Assembly (NCBI GenBank): GCA_964490705.1
Contig: CAZBCG010000004.1
Location: forward strand, 124,001 to 188,000
Direction of reading: 5' to 3'
Length of the DNA stretch: 64,000 nucleotides
Source: Fodinibius sp964490705
GTDB lineage: Bacteria > Bacteroidota > Rhodothermia > Balneolales > Balneolaceae
Under the pieces are notes generated by a model that was given only the letters and a program-made list of their open reading frames with translations, was not told the origin of the DNA and searched no databases. The position numbers and the translations under genes were made by a program. Below are positions 34,412-43,498 of this stretch, in pieces; position 1 is the first letter of the stretch, and every line of letters starts with the position of its first letter.

Positions 34412-35404
34412 TTACATTTCGTCCAGCAACATTTCGATCAGCTTATCGGCAGAAAGGCCTTCAGCCTCGGCAGCATAATTATTGACGATACGGTGCCGGA
34501 GAACCGGTTTCGCCAACGCTTTGATATCTTCTTCGGTAACGTTGTAGCGGCCGCGTGTGAGTGCCCGAGCTTTGCCACCCAGCACCAGATACTGCGATGC
34601 TCGCGGTCCCGCACCCCAGCTCATATATTTTTTGATAAACTCAGGAGCAACATCCGATTGGGGACGAGTTTTGGTTACCAGCTCCACAGCCGAAGCCAGC
34701 ACGCCTTCCGGAACGGGCACTTCGCGTACTAGATCCTGCAGTTCAATAATCTGATCAACATTCAGAACCGGTTCAATTTCGGCTTCTCCCAGTGTAGTCG
34801 TTTGACTTACGATATCTTTTTCCTCATCCAGCGAGGGATAATCGAGCCAAAGGTTGAACATAAAGCGATCGAGCTGTGCCTCGGGCAGGGGATAGGTACC
34901 TTCCTGCTCAATAGGATTTTGGGTGGCCAGCACAAAGAAGGGCGGCTCCAGCGGATAGGTATTGCCGGCCGCTGTCACATGAAATTCTTGCATGCCTTCG
35001 AGCAGGGCGGCCTGTGTTTTGGGCGGCGTACGATTGATTTCATCCGCGAGCACAATGTTCGCAAAAATAGGACCTTTCACGAATTTGAAACTCTTCTTGC
35101 CCGTCTCCCGATCATCTTCAATTACTTCGGTACCGGTAATATCACCGGGCATCAGATCGGGGGTAAACTGGATACGGCTAAAACTCAAATTCAGAGTTTT
35201 GGAAACCGTACGAATCAACAGCGTTTTGGCCAGCCCGGGGACCCCAATTAGCACACAATGTCCCCTTGAAAAGAGGCAGATTAAAAGCTGATCAAGAATA
35301 TCTTTCTGACCGACTATAACTTTGCCAACTTGCTCTCTGATTTTATCAACCGAAGACTGAAAAAAATCAACGGCTTCTACAGAATCCTGCGGTATGTGAT
35401 TCAT
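34412..35404 (-). CDS. MoxR family AAA+ ATPase
   Basis: A chaperone-like AAA+ ATPase of 330 residues. Walker A is GVPGLAKT (54-61, Lys60) and Walker B is VLADEIN (Asp121, Glu122), with the MoxR signature QFTPDLMPGDITGTE (79-93). MoxR proteins help mature or metallate partner proteins and usually pair with VWA proteins, as here. It follows the SurA-like gene by 15 bases and precedes the VWA gene by 12. This ties a cytosolic ATPase to an envelope chaperone operon. Confidence 0.93.
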   Translation of the reverse strand: MNHIPQDSVEAVDFFQSSVDKIREQVGKVIVGQKDILDQLLICLFSRGHCVLIGVPGLAKTLLIRTVSKTLNLSFSRIQFTPDLMPGDITGTEVIEDDRETGKKSFKFVKGPIFANIVLADEINRTPPKTQAALLEGMQEFHVTAAGNTYPLEPPFFVLATQNPIEQEGTYPLPEAQLDRFMFNLWLDYPSLDEEKDIVSQTTTLGEAEIEPVLNVDQIIELQDLVREVPVPEGVLASAVELVTKTRPQSDVAPEFIKKYMSWGAGPRASQYLVLGGKARALTRGRYNVTEEDIKALAKPVLRHRIVNNYAAEAEGLSADKLIEMLLDEM

Positions 35405-35419
35405 GCTCTGCTCTGTAAT

Positions 35420-36805
35420 TTAGTAGGTTTTGTATTTGTCGGGAACAGGAATTTTGTACTCTACATACATCTCTTGCCGAAGTTCTGCGAGCATTTTGTT
35501 GATCTCTTTTTGCTGCTTCTGCTGCAATGCCGCGTTTTTAATACGAGCATAGTCTTGCTCCAGATTGGCAGTATGCTCGGGCACGTGGTTATCAAGCCGC
35601 ACAATGCGAAATGCTCGTCTAGTATTGTTTTCATTACCCAGGTTAAACTGTTTGGGTTCCGAAATATCACCTTCCTCCTCAAGCAACAACACAATGCGAT
35701 ACATGGCCGGCTCTAATGCATCCAACGAGATAAGCCGTTCGCCCGACTGTGGGTTCAACACACGTCCTCCTTGAGAGGCTGTATTGGGATCCTCGGAATG
35801 CTTGCGGGCCATCTCTGCAAAAGTGATATCTTCATTGGTCAATACACTATCTTTAATGGCCTTTAACCGGTTTTGGGCGGCCTCGTCGTCAAAACTCTCG
35901 GTATCAACTTCAATAAGAATATGATTAGTATCTATCTGGTCGCCCTGACGTTTATTTAAGCGGATGACATGATATCCAAATGATGTTTTTACCACTTGGG
36001 AGATGTCTCCCGGTTCGAGGGCTGTAGCTGCCGCTGAATATTCGGCTACCAGATCGTTAATTGCCATCAGGGGAATTTTGCCACCGTTAGAAGCGTTGGG
36101 ACCGTCGCTGTATTTTTTGGCCATTTCCTCGATCGTCTTGCCGTGATTCAGTACCGAATCACGCAGCTGCTTGGCCAACTGACGGGCTTGCGCTTCGGCA
36201 TCTTTATTGGCAGAGGGTAACTCCACAATCTGGGAAACAGCTACCTGCTCGGGAATAGTAGGGAGAGAATCGCTGGGAATACGTTCAAAGTATTCCTGCA
36301 CTTCGGGGCGGGTGATTTTTACTTTTTGCCGCTTCTGCTGCTGAAATTTCTGCACAATCATCTGCTCACGGTAGCTTTCGCGGAGATCAGCTCGAAGCTG
36401 GACAATACTTTGGCCCATTTGTTGTTCCAGGGCTTCTTCACTGCCAATTTGCTGCACCGATTGTTGAATACGCTGATCAATTTGCTGATCCACCCGTTCG
36501 TTGGATACGGTAATAGAATCGAGAGCGGCCTGATCGAGCATCATATAACGATCAACCGTATTTTGCAGTACTGTGTACCAGATATCTTTGCCAAAAGAAA
36601 TTTGGCGGCCCTGCTGTTGCTGCATCTGCATCATATACTGCTGCACCTGTTGATCGACTTCCGATTTTAGAATAATATGATCATTGACCAGCGCAACAAT
36701 CTGATCCAGCTTTTTATCATCGGAAGATTGTTGTTGGGCTTGGGTTGAGAGTGGAATTAATGCAAGTGAAATAAGAAAAAATAGTACAAGATAAGCTTTA
36801 TTCAT
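35420..36805 (-). CDS. SurA-like periplasmic peptidyl-prolyl isomerase/chaperone
   Basis: A periplasmic chaperone that guides outer membrane proteins to BAM. The ATG at 36805 begins a signal peptide (MNKAYLVLFFLISLALIPL, cleavage near TQAQ). A SurA N-terminal helical domain follows with many Gln and Met residues (QQYMMQMQQQQ), then two parvulin-type rotamase domains, the first at roughly 190-290 and the second at roughly 295-400, each with the GG and F-S-D style pattern (SDGPNASNGGK and SEDPNTASQGGR). The start overlaps the upstream PpiC-like gene by 8 bases. It is the second chaperone of the same operon. Confidence 0.88.
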   Translation of the reverse strand: MNKAYLVLFFLISLALIPLSTQAQQQSSDDKKLDQIVALVNDHIILKSEVDQQVQQYMMQMQQQQGRQISFGKDIWYTVLQNTVDRYMMLDQAALDSITVSNERVDQQIDQRIQQSVQQIGSEEALEQQMGQSIVQLRADLRESYREQMIVQKFQQQKRQKVKITRPEVQEYFERIPSDSLPTIPEQVAVSQIVELPSANKDAEAQARQLAKQLRDSVLNHGKTIEEMAKKYSDGPNASNGGKIPLMAINDLVAEYSAAATALEPGDISQVVKTSFGYHVIRLNKRQGDQIDTNHILIEVDTESFDDEAAQNRLKAIKDSVLTNEDITFAEMARKHSEDPNTASQGGRVLNPQSGERLISLDALEPAMYRIVLLLEEEGDISEPKQFNLGNENNTRRAFRIVRLDNHVPEHTANLEQDYARIKNAALQQKQQKEINKMLAELRQEMYVEYKIPVPDKYKTY

Positions 36806-37730
36806 TAGTTGAGTCGCTTTCAAGTGTATCTTCAAAAGTGGTTTTGGGATTAGGTTGCGTAGGTAAAACGTTAAAAGTCTCTACTTCATTATTCGATTTC
36901 GCCTTAAGATAAAGATTCTTTACATAGGAACTGAAATTTCGACGCTGCTTATTTAACAGCATCTGATCTTTGATCTTTTCCATCAGCCATTCGAGGTCGG
37001 GCAGTTCTCCCTTGGCCCGGCTGTCGATAAGTTGCACAAAGTGATAAACACCGTTAACACGCTGTATAGGTGATATTTCGTTCTGACCGATAATATTCAG
37101 ATAGCGATTCATAATACTTATATCGCTCAACGCCATTGATATCGGCCAGTACTGATCGGAATCTTCAATGGCTCGTTTGGGATCAATGGCATAATCCTGG
37201 GCTACTTCTGGCCAAGAAACCGCCTGCAAAAGATCTTGTTTTGCCGCTCGAGCCTGCTTTAATGTTCGAGCGCGCATATGCCGAAACTGTACAAACTCCT
37301 CATCCAGCACAAACTGATTTTTATGTGCTTGGTAATACGCTCGGGCTTCTTCGTCGGTGACGGTTAAGTCTTGCTGCTGGGACCCAACCACAAATTCGCG
37401 AAGGGCTTCACGGAGTACTTCTTCGCGCGCTTTCTGGAGTTTACGTTGAACTTCTGACTCTTGGGCCAAGCCCAGGCGATTGGCCTCCTGCAACAATACC
37501 TGCTGTCGAATCCACTCATCCCGATATTTGGTGAGCGTGCCAATGCTATCTTGTTGCAACAGAAAATCAGGTACCGCAGATTGTGCCTGCTCAACGGTAA
37601 GATACTTATTTCCTACGCGTGCCAAAGTATCCTCTTTTTCAGTGGGGGCAGGGCGCTGGCAGGCAACCATAAGCACGCTGAGAAAGGCCGTAAAAATTAT
37701 GTTCGATATGTTTATTCTTGACATCATCAT
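36798..37730 (-). CDS. PpiC/SurA-type lipoprotein chaperone
   Basis: A 310-residue lipoprotein with lipobox MVAC (Cys24). The N-terminal region resembles SurA/PrsA helical domains (LTVEQAQSAVPDFL, WIRQQVLLQEANRLG), and the C-terminal region has rotamase-like traits (FVQFRHMRAR, VNGVYHFVQLID) but a poorly conserved parvulin core, so isomerase activity is doubtful. ATG starts at 37730 and overlaps the nucleoside transporter stop by one base. It is immediately followed by the SurA-like gene, so it probably works with it in envelope protein folding. Confidence 0.8.
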   Translation of the reverse strand: MMMSRINISNIIFTAFLSVLMVACQRPAPTEKEDTLARVGNKYLTVEQAQSAVPDFLLQQDSIGTLTKYRDEWIRQQVLLQEANRLGLAQESEVQRKLQKAREEVLREALREFVVGSQQQDLTVTDEEARAYYQAHKNQFVLDEEFVQFRHMRARTLKQARAAKQDLLQAVSWPEVAQDYAIDPKRAIEDSDQYWPISMALSDISIMNRYLNIIGQNEISPIQRVNGVYHFVQLIDSRAKGELPDLEWLMEKIKDQMLLNKQRRNFSSYVKNLYLKAKSNNEVETFNVLPTQPNPKTTFEDTLESDSTNE

Positions 37731-39064
37731 TAAAAAAGCATTCCGGCAATAGTTGCAGTCATCAAGTTGGCAAGGGTACCCGCTAAGACCGCTTTTAAAC
37801 CAAATTGCGCCAATTCTGATTTTCGGCTGGGGGCCAGTCCGCCAATGCCGCCAATCTGTATGGCTATAGATGAAAAGTTTGCAAATCCACAGAGAGCAAA
37901 AGTAGCCATCGTGATGGTCTTGTCACTTAATGATGAGGCACTTACCATATCAGAGAGTTGAAGATAAGCTACAAATTCGTTGAGTACCACTTTGGTTCCC
38001 AACAGCGAACCCAGGTTTACCGCATCGGCCCAGGGAGTACCTACAATATAGGCCAAGGGGGCAATAATCCAGCCCAGTACTTTTTCGATACGCAGATTGC
38101 CATCAGCAATCATAGAATTAATACCCGTAATATTTCCAAAACCTTCAAGAAAGTAATTGCCCATAGCCAGTAACGCAATGAACGCCAGCAGCATAGCACC
38201 AACATTTGCCGCGAGTTTCATACCAGTATTAGCTCCGCTGGCAGCAGCATCAATTCCGTTAGCATCGGTTTGCTCAACCTGCATTTGGACATCACCTTTG
38301 GTAACCGGGTCCCCCACTTCGGGATACATGATTTTGGCAATCACCAGGGCAGCGGGTGCTGCCATCAGGCTGGCCCCAAGAAGCTGTTCAGCAAACATAA
38401 GACGCCCCACATCCAGTGCCACGTCATGGGCTTGAGCATAGGAGTTGCCCAGCATTTGTACATAAGCGGCCATCACACCACCGGCAATCGTTGCCATACC
38501 GCCCGTCATTACGGCCAATAGTTCCGACTTAGTCATCTTTTTGATATACGGCTCAATCACCAGCGGGGCCTCCGTTTGACCCACAAAAATATTGGATATC
38601 ACAGACAGTGATTCTGCCCCGGATGTTCCCATCAGTTTCTGCATACCTCTGGCCATATATTTTACCACCATCTGCAAAATGCCATAGTGATAGAGAATAG
38701 CCGTCAAAGAAGCGAAAAAGATAATAGTAGGAAGTACCTGAAAGGCAAAAAAGCTGCCCATGCTGTTTTCCATACCAGGACTTTTGGCCAGATCTCCAAA
38801 AATAAATTCGGCACCTTCGGTGGTAAAATCCAATACAATAACAAAAAAGGATGAGACCCAGCTAAAAAACTCCTTCGGCCACCCAAGCGGCGCCCAATAT
38901 TCGGCCATATCTCGTCCTTTGAGGATAAACACCGCTAATATAAACTGTATGCCGAGTCCCGTGCCCACAAGCCGCCAATTAACTGCTTTGCGATTTTTAC
39001 AAAATGCCAAGGCAATACCAATAATGGCAGCCATACCAATCATTCCGCGTAGAACATCAATCAT
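37730..39064 (-). CDS. Concentrative nucleoside transporter (NupC family)
   Basis: Imports nucleosides with sodium or protons. The frame is open upstream, but the family sequence begins at MIDVLRGMIGMAAIIGIA, so I choose the ATG at 39064, giving 444 residues. The CNT core contains SNIFVGQTEAPLVIEPYI (about 160-177) and the C-terminal gate with GGIGGLAPSRKSELAQFG, including membrane segments throughout. It starts 8 bases before the stop of tdk, so nucleoside import and thymidine phosphorylation are coupled. The next gene down is an unrelated chaperone. Confidence 0.9.
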   Translation of the reverse strand: MIDVLRGMIGMAAIIGIALAFCKNRKAVNWRLVGTGLGIQFILAVFILKGRDMAEYWAPLGWPKEFFSWVSSFFVIVLDFTTEGAEFIFGDLAKSPGMENSMGSFFAFQVLPTIIFFASLTAILYHYGILQMVVKYMARGMQKLMGTSGAESLSVISNIFVGQTEAPLVIEPYIKKMTKSELLAVMTGGMATIAGGVMAAYVQMLGNSYAQAHDVALDVGRLMFAEQLLGASLMAAPAALVIAKIMYPEVGDPVTKGDVQMQVEQTDANGIDAAASGANTGMKLAANVGAMLLAFIALLAMGNYFLEGFGNITGINSMIADGNLRIEKVLGWIIAPLAYIVGTPWADAVNLGSLLGTKVVLNEFVAYLQLSDMVSASSLSDKTITMATFALCGFANFSSIAIQIGGIGGLAPSRKSELAQFGLKAVLAGTLANLMTATIAGMLF

Positions 39065-39704
39065 TCGAATCCTCTTCTTCCTTTTTGGGATTTTCTTGTG
39101 ATGACATCGGGGTAACGGGTTTGCCTCGGCGTTTATCAACAGGGGGGCGGTAACAATGCCGGGATCTGGGCTCGTAAGCATCAGCTTCGCCTACAAGAAC
39201 GCGATCTTCGCTTTCAACTACTCGCTGTGAATAGTGTGCCATTGTTCCGCTTTCGGCACAAACCGCGTGCAATTTCGTTACATACTCTGCAATAGCTAAC
39301 ATCTGCGGCATCGGCTCAAAAGGCTGGCCTTCAAAATCCATATCGAGACCGGCTACAATAACCCTTTTGCCATCATTAGCCAAAGTATTTGTCACATTCA
39401 TCAGTTGCTTGTCAAAAAACTGGGCCTCATCAATACAAATTACTTCCGCTTCGCCGGTTAACAGCACAATCTGATCTGCAGTATCCACCACCAGGCCGGG
39501 TAACACATTTTGATTATGAGAAACAACATCCTCTTCATCATAACGATTGTCCACCGTAGGCTTCACAACCACAACCTTTTGGCCGGCAATATGGGCACGT
39601 TTGGCGCGTCGAATAAGCTCCTCGGTCTTCCCGCTGAACATGCCTCCGCAAATGACTTCGATCCATCCCACTTTTTGTGGAACGAGTGATGGTTCATTAA
39701 GCAT
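39057..39704 (-). CDS. tdk: Thymidine kinase (type II)
   Basis: Phosphorylates thymidine for salvage. The 215 residues show Walker A GGMFSGKT (20-27) and the Glu93 in ICIDEAQFF, matching type II kinases. The zinc tetracysteine site looks half lost: where CxxC pairs are normally found, Cys149-Ala-Glu-Ser152 and Ser181-Arg-His-Cys184 are seen. Relatives in some phyla also vary here, so the structural zinc may be bound differently or not at all. It lies 90 bases after the lactate-oxidase-like gene and overlaps the nucleoside transporter start. Confidence 0.93.
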   Translation of the reverse strand: MLNEPSLVPQKVGWIEVICGGMFSGKTEELIRRAKRAHIAGQKVVVVKPTVDNRYDEEDVVSHNQNVLPGLVVDTADQIVLLTGEAEVICIDEAQFFDKQLMNVTNTLANDGKRVIVAGLDMDFEGQPFEPMPQMLAIAEYVTKLHAVCAESGTMAHYSQRVVESEDRVLVGEADAYEPRSRHCYRPPVDKRRGKPVTPMSSQENPKKEEEDSND

Positions 39705-39794
39705 AAAATGTTTTAATAGAAATTCTGGGTGTGCTATCTAAAGCATGGAATATATCTGTGTGATAGTAAAAATAAAAAGACGAATTACAGCTAT

Positions 39795-41093
39795 TTATAG
39801 TGATTTGAGATGTTCATTTTCAATATCAGAAACCGTCCGGCAACCCGAAAGTCCCATGGTAAGCTCAAAATCAGCCCGGTAATTTTGGATCACTTCTCGG
39901 ACACCTGCTTCACCGGCCACAGCCAGCGCATAGACGTATGGTCGCCCCAACAATACCGCATCAGCTCCCAGTGCCAAAGCTTTAAATATATCTCCGCCCG
40001 AACGAATGCCGCTATCCAGCAACACCGGAATTTCGCCGGCTATTTCTTTAGTGATGGCCGGCAGTGCCTGGATCGAGCTAATTGCGCCATCAACCTGACG
40101 TCCGCCGTGGTTGGATACAATAATTCCATCCATATCGTGCTCAATAGCTTTTCGCGCATCCCGGGGATTTAAAATTCCCTTTAAAATAATCGGCAGATCA
40201 GTCAGCGAGCGTAGAAAAGAGAGAGCATCCCAGGTTAATGATGGACGCGAATAGCACTCAATAAACGTTTTTACCGCTTTTCGGGGCTTATCAGAAAGCA
40301 GGTTACTCCAGAATCCGCCGGGATAATTCTGGGCCATCTGGATGAGTGCTTTTATAGCATTCCAAGTGATACTGGGAGAGTCATCAGCTTCAGCAATAGC
40401 CGTTTCCATGAGATCCCGAAACACCGGGTCGCTGGTATATTGTGCAATACCCATGCCGCGCAGAAAGGGCAGGTAATCCAGATCAAGATCACGGGGACGC
40501 CAGCCCAACATCGTCGTATCGAGCGTGAGCACAATGGCTTCGCATCCACAATCTTCGGCACGCTGTACAAAACTCTCAACAAGCTCGTTCGAAGTGCTCC
40601 AATAGAGCTGAAACCAGCGTGGTGCATCGTCCATCACCGTGCTGCATTCTTCCATCGACACCGAAGCCTGGCTGGAGAAAATAAACGGCACGCCTTCGGC
40701 CGCTGCGGCTTTCGATACGACAAGGTCGGCCTGGGGATGCGCCATCTCCAGCACGCCGATGGGCGCCAGCAAAAAAGGAGAGGGGTGGGTATTTCCAAAA
40801 AGGGTAACTTCGGTATCACATTTGGATACATCCCGAAGCATGTGCGGCACGATCTGCCAGCGTTCAAACCCCGAGCGATTGGCTGACTTTGTGGATTCCC
40901 GACCGGCCGATCCCGCTACATACGCATACGCCTCGTCTGACATTTTTTGCTTCGCTTTCGCTCTCAGTTTATCAAACGAGACCGGAATACTGCGCTCATT
41001 ACCACGCAGATTTCCCAGAAAAATTTCGGACTGCCGGCGTCGGGAATAAGGCTTGGGAGAAGAACTGGAGTCCATATCAAATGTCAGTCTCAT
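39795..41093 (-). CDS. FMN-dependent alpha-hydroxy acid oxidase (lactate monooxygenase/oxidase-like)
   Basis: A 432-residue flavoenzyme of the glycolate/lactate oxidase family. The signature SNHGGRQVDG includes the catalytic histidine and the arginine that binds substrate, and LLAPIGVLEMAHPQADL matches lactate 2-monooxygenase-like proteins. The YLPFLRGMGIAQYTSDPVF segment is also shared with these. Likely substrates are L-lactate or a related 2-hydroxy acid; whether it reduces oxygen or a quinone is unknown. It lies behind a small membrane protein whose reading frame overlaps its start by 17 bases, which may tether it to the membrane. Confidence 0.82.
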   Translation of the reverse strand: MRLTFDMDSSSSPKPYSRRRQSEIFLGNLRGNERSIPVSFDKLRAKAKQKMSDEAYAYVAGSAGRESTKSANRSGFERWQIVPHMLRDVSKCDTEVTLFGNTHPSPFLLAPIGVLEMAHPQADLVVSKAAAAEGVPFIFSSQASVSMEECSTVMDDAPRWFQLYWSTSNELVESFVQRAEDCGCEAIVLTLDTTMLGWRPRDLDLDYLPFLRGMGIAQYTSDPVFRDLMETAIAEADDSPSITWNAIKALIQMAQNYPGGFWSNLLSDKPRKAVKTFIECYSRPSLTWDALSFLRSLTDLPIILKGILNPRDARKAIEHDMDGIIVSNHGGRQVDGAISSIQALPAITKEIAGEIPVLLDSGIRSGGDIFKALALGADAVLLGRPYVYALAVAGEAGVREVIQNYRADFELTMGLSGCRTVSDIENEHLKSL

Positions 41094-41313
41094 TCATGAG
41101 CTGGCTCTGCCGGTACATGTCCACAAATACCCAAATAATGGGATAGGGAGGGAAAACCACCGATGCAAAAAGTTTCATATTCTTTTTGGGAGATTGAGGC
41201 AGCTGCGAAATTCCGGCAACTCCGGCCATCCAAAAAATAAAACTGAGAAATATAAACATGGCTGTGGCTATGGATCCCAAAAATCCGAAGCTGTTATAAA
41301 AGGTCTGAAGCAT
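41077..41313 (-). CDS. Small two-helix membrane protein upstream of the lactate-oxidase-like gene
   Basis: A 78-residue protein with two hydrophobic segments (about 11-36 and 46-64) and a charged ending, with no recognised family. Its stop overlaps the start of the following flavoenzyme gene by 17 bases, indicating translational coupling, and it begins the minus-strand run next to the divergent der. A role as a membrane partner for the enzyme is conjecture. Short length keeps confidence moderate. Confidence 0.6.
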   Translation of the reverse strand: MLQTFYNSFGFLGSIATAMFIFLSFIFWMAGVAGISQLPQSPKKNMKLFASVVFPPYPIIWVFVDMYRQSQLMNETDI

Positions 41314-41396
41314 GAAGTTTAGACTCTACTTTAAGTAGTTAATTCCTTATTTTTAGCGCTTATCATAGAAAATAACATATAAAAATTTAATACCAT

Positions 41397-42704
41397 ATGC
41401 TCCCTGTAGTTTCGATCGTAGGGCGCCCCAATGTTGGCAAATCTACTATCTTTAATCGACTGGTTGGTAGCCGCAAGGCTATTGTTGATGACCAGTACGG
41501 CGTAACACGTGACCGTCATTATGGCGAATCGTACTGGAACGGTCGCGAATTTAATGTTATTGATACGGGGGGATACTTGCCTGATGAATCTGATGTGATG
41601 ATTAAAGGCGTGCGCGAGCAGGTTCATGTTGCCATTCGCGAGTCGGATCTCATTCTTTTTGTCGTGGATACCACTGGTGGTATCACCAGCATTGACAGTA
41701 CGGTTGCCCAGATTTTGCGCGAACAGGATACCCCGGTGTTGCTGGTGGCTAACAAGGCCGACAATGAGGAACGGGAGCTTAATGCCACCGAATTTTATGC
41801 TTTGGGATTTGAAGAACTATTCCCGATGTCCGCGGTGAGTGGTCGCGGTTCGGGTGATTTGCTGGATCGTATTGTAGAACTATTGCCGGAAGAGAAGGAC
41901 GAACCCGAAAATCCAATTCCAAAATTAGCGGTAATAGGACGTCCCAATGTGGGTAAGAGCAGCTTTATCAATGCACTGCTTGATGATGAACGCTGTATTG
42001 TAACCGATATTCCCGGTACTACGCGCGACTCGATTAACAGCAAGCTTACCTATAACGAAAAAGAGTACATTCTAATTGATACGGCCGGACTGCGTAAAAA
42101 GGCCAAGGTGAAAGAGAATGTGGAATTTTACAGCACAGTACGCACCGACCGGGCGCTCAAGGAGTGCGATGTGGCCGTACTTATGCTCGATGCCATGCGC
42201 GGTTTTGAAGCACAGGACAAGCGGATCATCCAACAGGCGGCAGACTACAACAAGGGGATTGTCATTGCCCTCAACAAGTGGGATCTGGTGCCTGAAAAGG
42301 ACTCTAATGTCCACAAAGAATTTGAAGAATATGTATATGATCGCATTCCGCGGATGACCTATGTGCCCATTGTTTCGATCTCTGCAACACGTCGTCAACG
42401 TATCCATAAAGTAATTGATGTGGCTGATCTAGTGATTAGCGAGCGTGGAAAGACTATTAAAACATCAGATTTCAATGATTTTATCAGCCGGATCCTCAAA
42501 GAAAAACCACTGCCGATACGCAAACAGGTGCCCCTGAAAATTAAATATGCCACACAGGTGAAATCGAGTCCGCCGGTGTTTAAATTCTTCATGAATCATC
42601 CCGAAGAACTTCCCGCTAATTACCGGCGTTATATAGAAAACAAGATCAGGGAAGAGTACGGATTTCGCGGCGTCCCGATTACGATGCGATTTGTTCAGAA
42701 ATAA
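41397..42704 (+). CDS. der: Ribosome biogenesis GTPase Der (EngA)
   Basis: A double-GTPase needed for 50S ribosomal subunit maturation. The 435 residues have two G domains with P-loops GRPNVGKST (9-17) and a second GRPNVGKSS at about residue 180, each followed by DTAG/DTGG motifs (IDTGGYLPD and LIDTAGLRKK), and the C-terminal KH-like domain. It is divergent from the small membrane protein gene and stands alone before nuoI. Confidence 0.97.
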   Translation: MLPVVSIVGRPNVGKSTIFNRLVGSRKAIVDDQYGVTRDRHYGESYWNGREFNVIDTGGYLPDESDVMIKGVREQVHVAIRESDLILFVVDTTGGITSIDSTVAQILREQDTPVLLVANKADNEERELNATEFYALGFEELFPMSAVSGRGSGDLLDRIVELLPEEKDEPENPIPKLAVIGRPNVGKSSFINALLDDERCIVTDIPGTTRDSINSKLTYNEKEYILIDTAGLRKKAKVKENVEFYSTVRTDRALKECDVAVLMLDAMRGFEAQDKRIIQQAADYNKGIVIALNKWDLVPEKDSNVHKEFEEYVYDRIPRMTYVPIVSISATRRQRIHKVIDVADLVISERGKTIKTSDFNDFISRILKEKPLPIRKQVPLKIKYATQVKSSPPVFKFFMNHPEELPANYRRYIENKIREEYGFRGVPITMRFVQK

Positions 42705-42717
42705 CCGCATTTTTGTT

Positions 42718-42746
42718 TTGACGTGAATCAATGAATCAGTTATTTT
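42718..42746 (+). promoter_or_regulatory. Candidate promoter for nuoI and downstream genes
   Basis: TTGACG (42718-42723), a 17-base spacer and TATTTT (42741-42746) resemble a sigma-70 promoter in the 91-base gap between der and nuoI. This is a consensus match only, and this group of bacteria may use a different consensus. Confidence 0.3.
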
Positions 42747-42795
42747 TCCAGCGATATAGGCGAAGCAACAATCAATCCTTATAATTGCGAACTAA

Positions 42796-43494
42796 ATGCC
42801 GACACCACAAAACTTAGAGCAACCACGGGCAAATGCGCTCAATGAGAATTTTGAGCGGGAGCGGTCGTTTTCGTTCCTCGAAAATTTGTACCTTCCGGAA
42901 ATTTTTAAAGCCCTTTGGTACACCCTAAAACAGATGTTTCAGCCAAGGGTAACGATGCAGTATCCCGAAGAAAAATGGGAACCCCCGTCGATTTTTCGCG
43001 GACGTCCCGTTCTCGTCGAAGATAACGGCAAGGAACGTTGCGTAGCTTGTGGATTGTGCGCCCGGGCATGCCCGCCGCTGGCGATCAGTATGCAGGCCAA
43101 TGAAGATTCGGATGATCCCAAAGAACGCTATCCCGATTTCTTTGAGATTAACATGTTGCGCTGCATTTACTGCGGATATTGTGAGGAAGTCTGCCCGGAA
43201 GAGGCAATCGTAATGAGTAAAGATTACGACATCGTCTTTGAATCCAGGGAAGAGGCCATTTACGATAAACAGCGTCTGCTGGTCCCCAAAGAGGATCTCC
43301 AGGAACGTCTCGAATTTTTACGCGAGTACAAGAATCGTCAATTTGGGCAGTTCTGGGACTTCCAGGAAGAAAACAACATTCACTCTGTCCGTGATCGAGA
43401 CCGCGAATTTAATTCTGGGCTTTCACTCGTAGAGATGCTGGAACAACAGCAGCATAATGATAATGTGGAAGCTGAATCTGAATGGGTTCGATAA
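42796..43494 (+). CDS. nuoI: NADH-quinone oxidoreductase subunit I-like 4Fe-4S protein
   Basis: NuoI carries two 4Fe-4S clusters that relay electrons within complex I. The 232 residues have the two motifs CVACGLCARACP (Cys82, 85, 88, 92) and CIYCGYCEEVCP (Cys123, 126, 129, 133), all cysteines present, and the N-terminal FLENLYLPEIFKALWYTLK amphipathic start. The C-terminal 85 residues are long and charged, more than in most NuoI. No other nuo genes lie in the window, so the gene is split off from the main cluster. The start codon at 42796 is ATG. Confidence 0.88.
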   Translation: MPTPQNLEQPRANALNENFERERSFSFLENLYLPEIFKALWYTLKQMFQPRVTMQYPEEKWEPPSIFRGRPVLVEDNGKERCVACGLCARACPPLAISMQANEDSDDPKERYPDFFEINMLRCIYCGYCEEVCPEEAIVMSKDYDIVFESREEAIYDKQRLLVPKEDLQERLEFLREYKNRQFGQFWDFQEENNIHSVRDRDREFNSGLSLVEMLEQQQHNDNVEAESEWVR

Positions 43495-43498
43495 TCGG

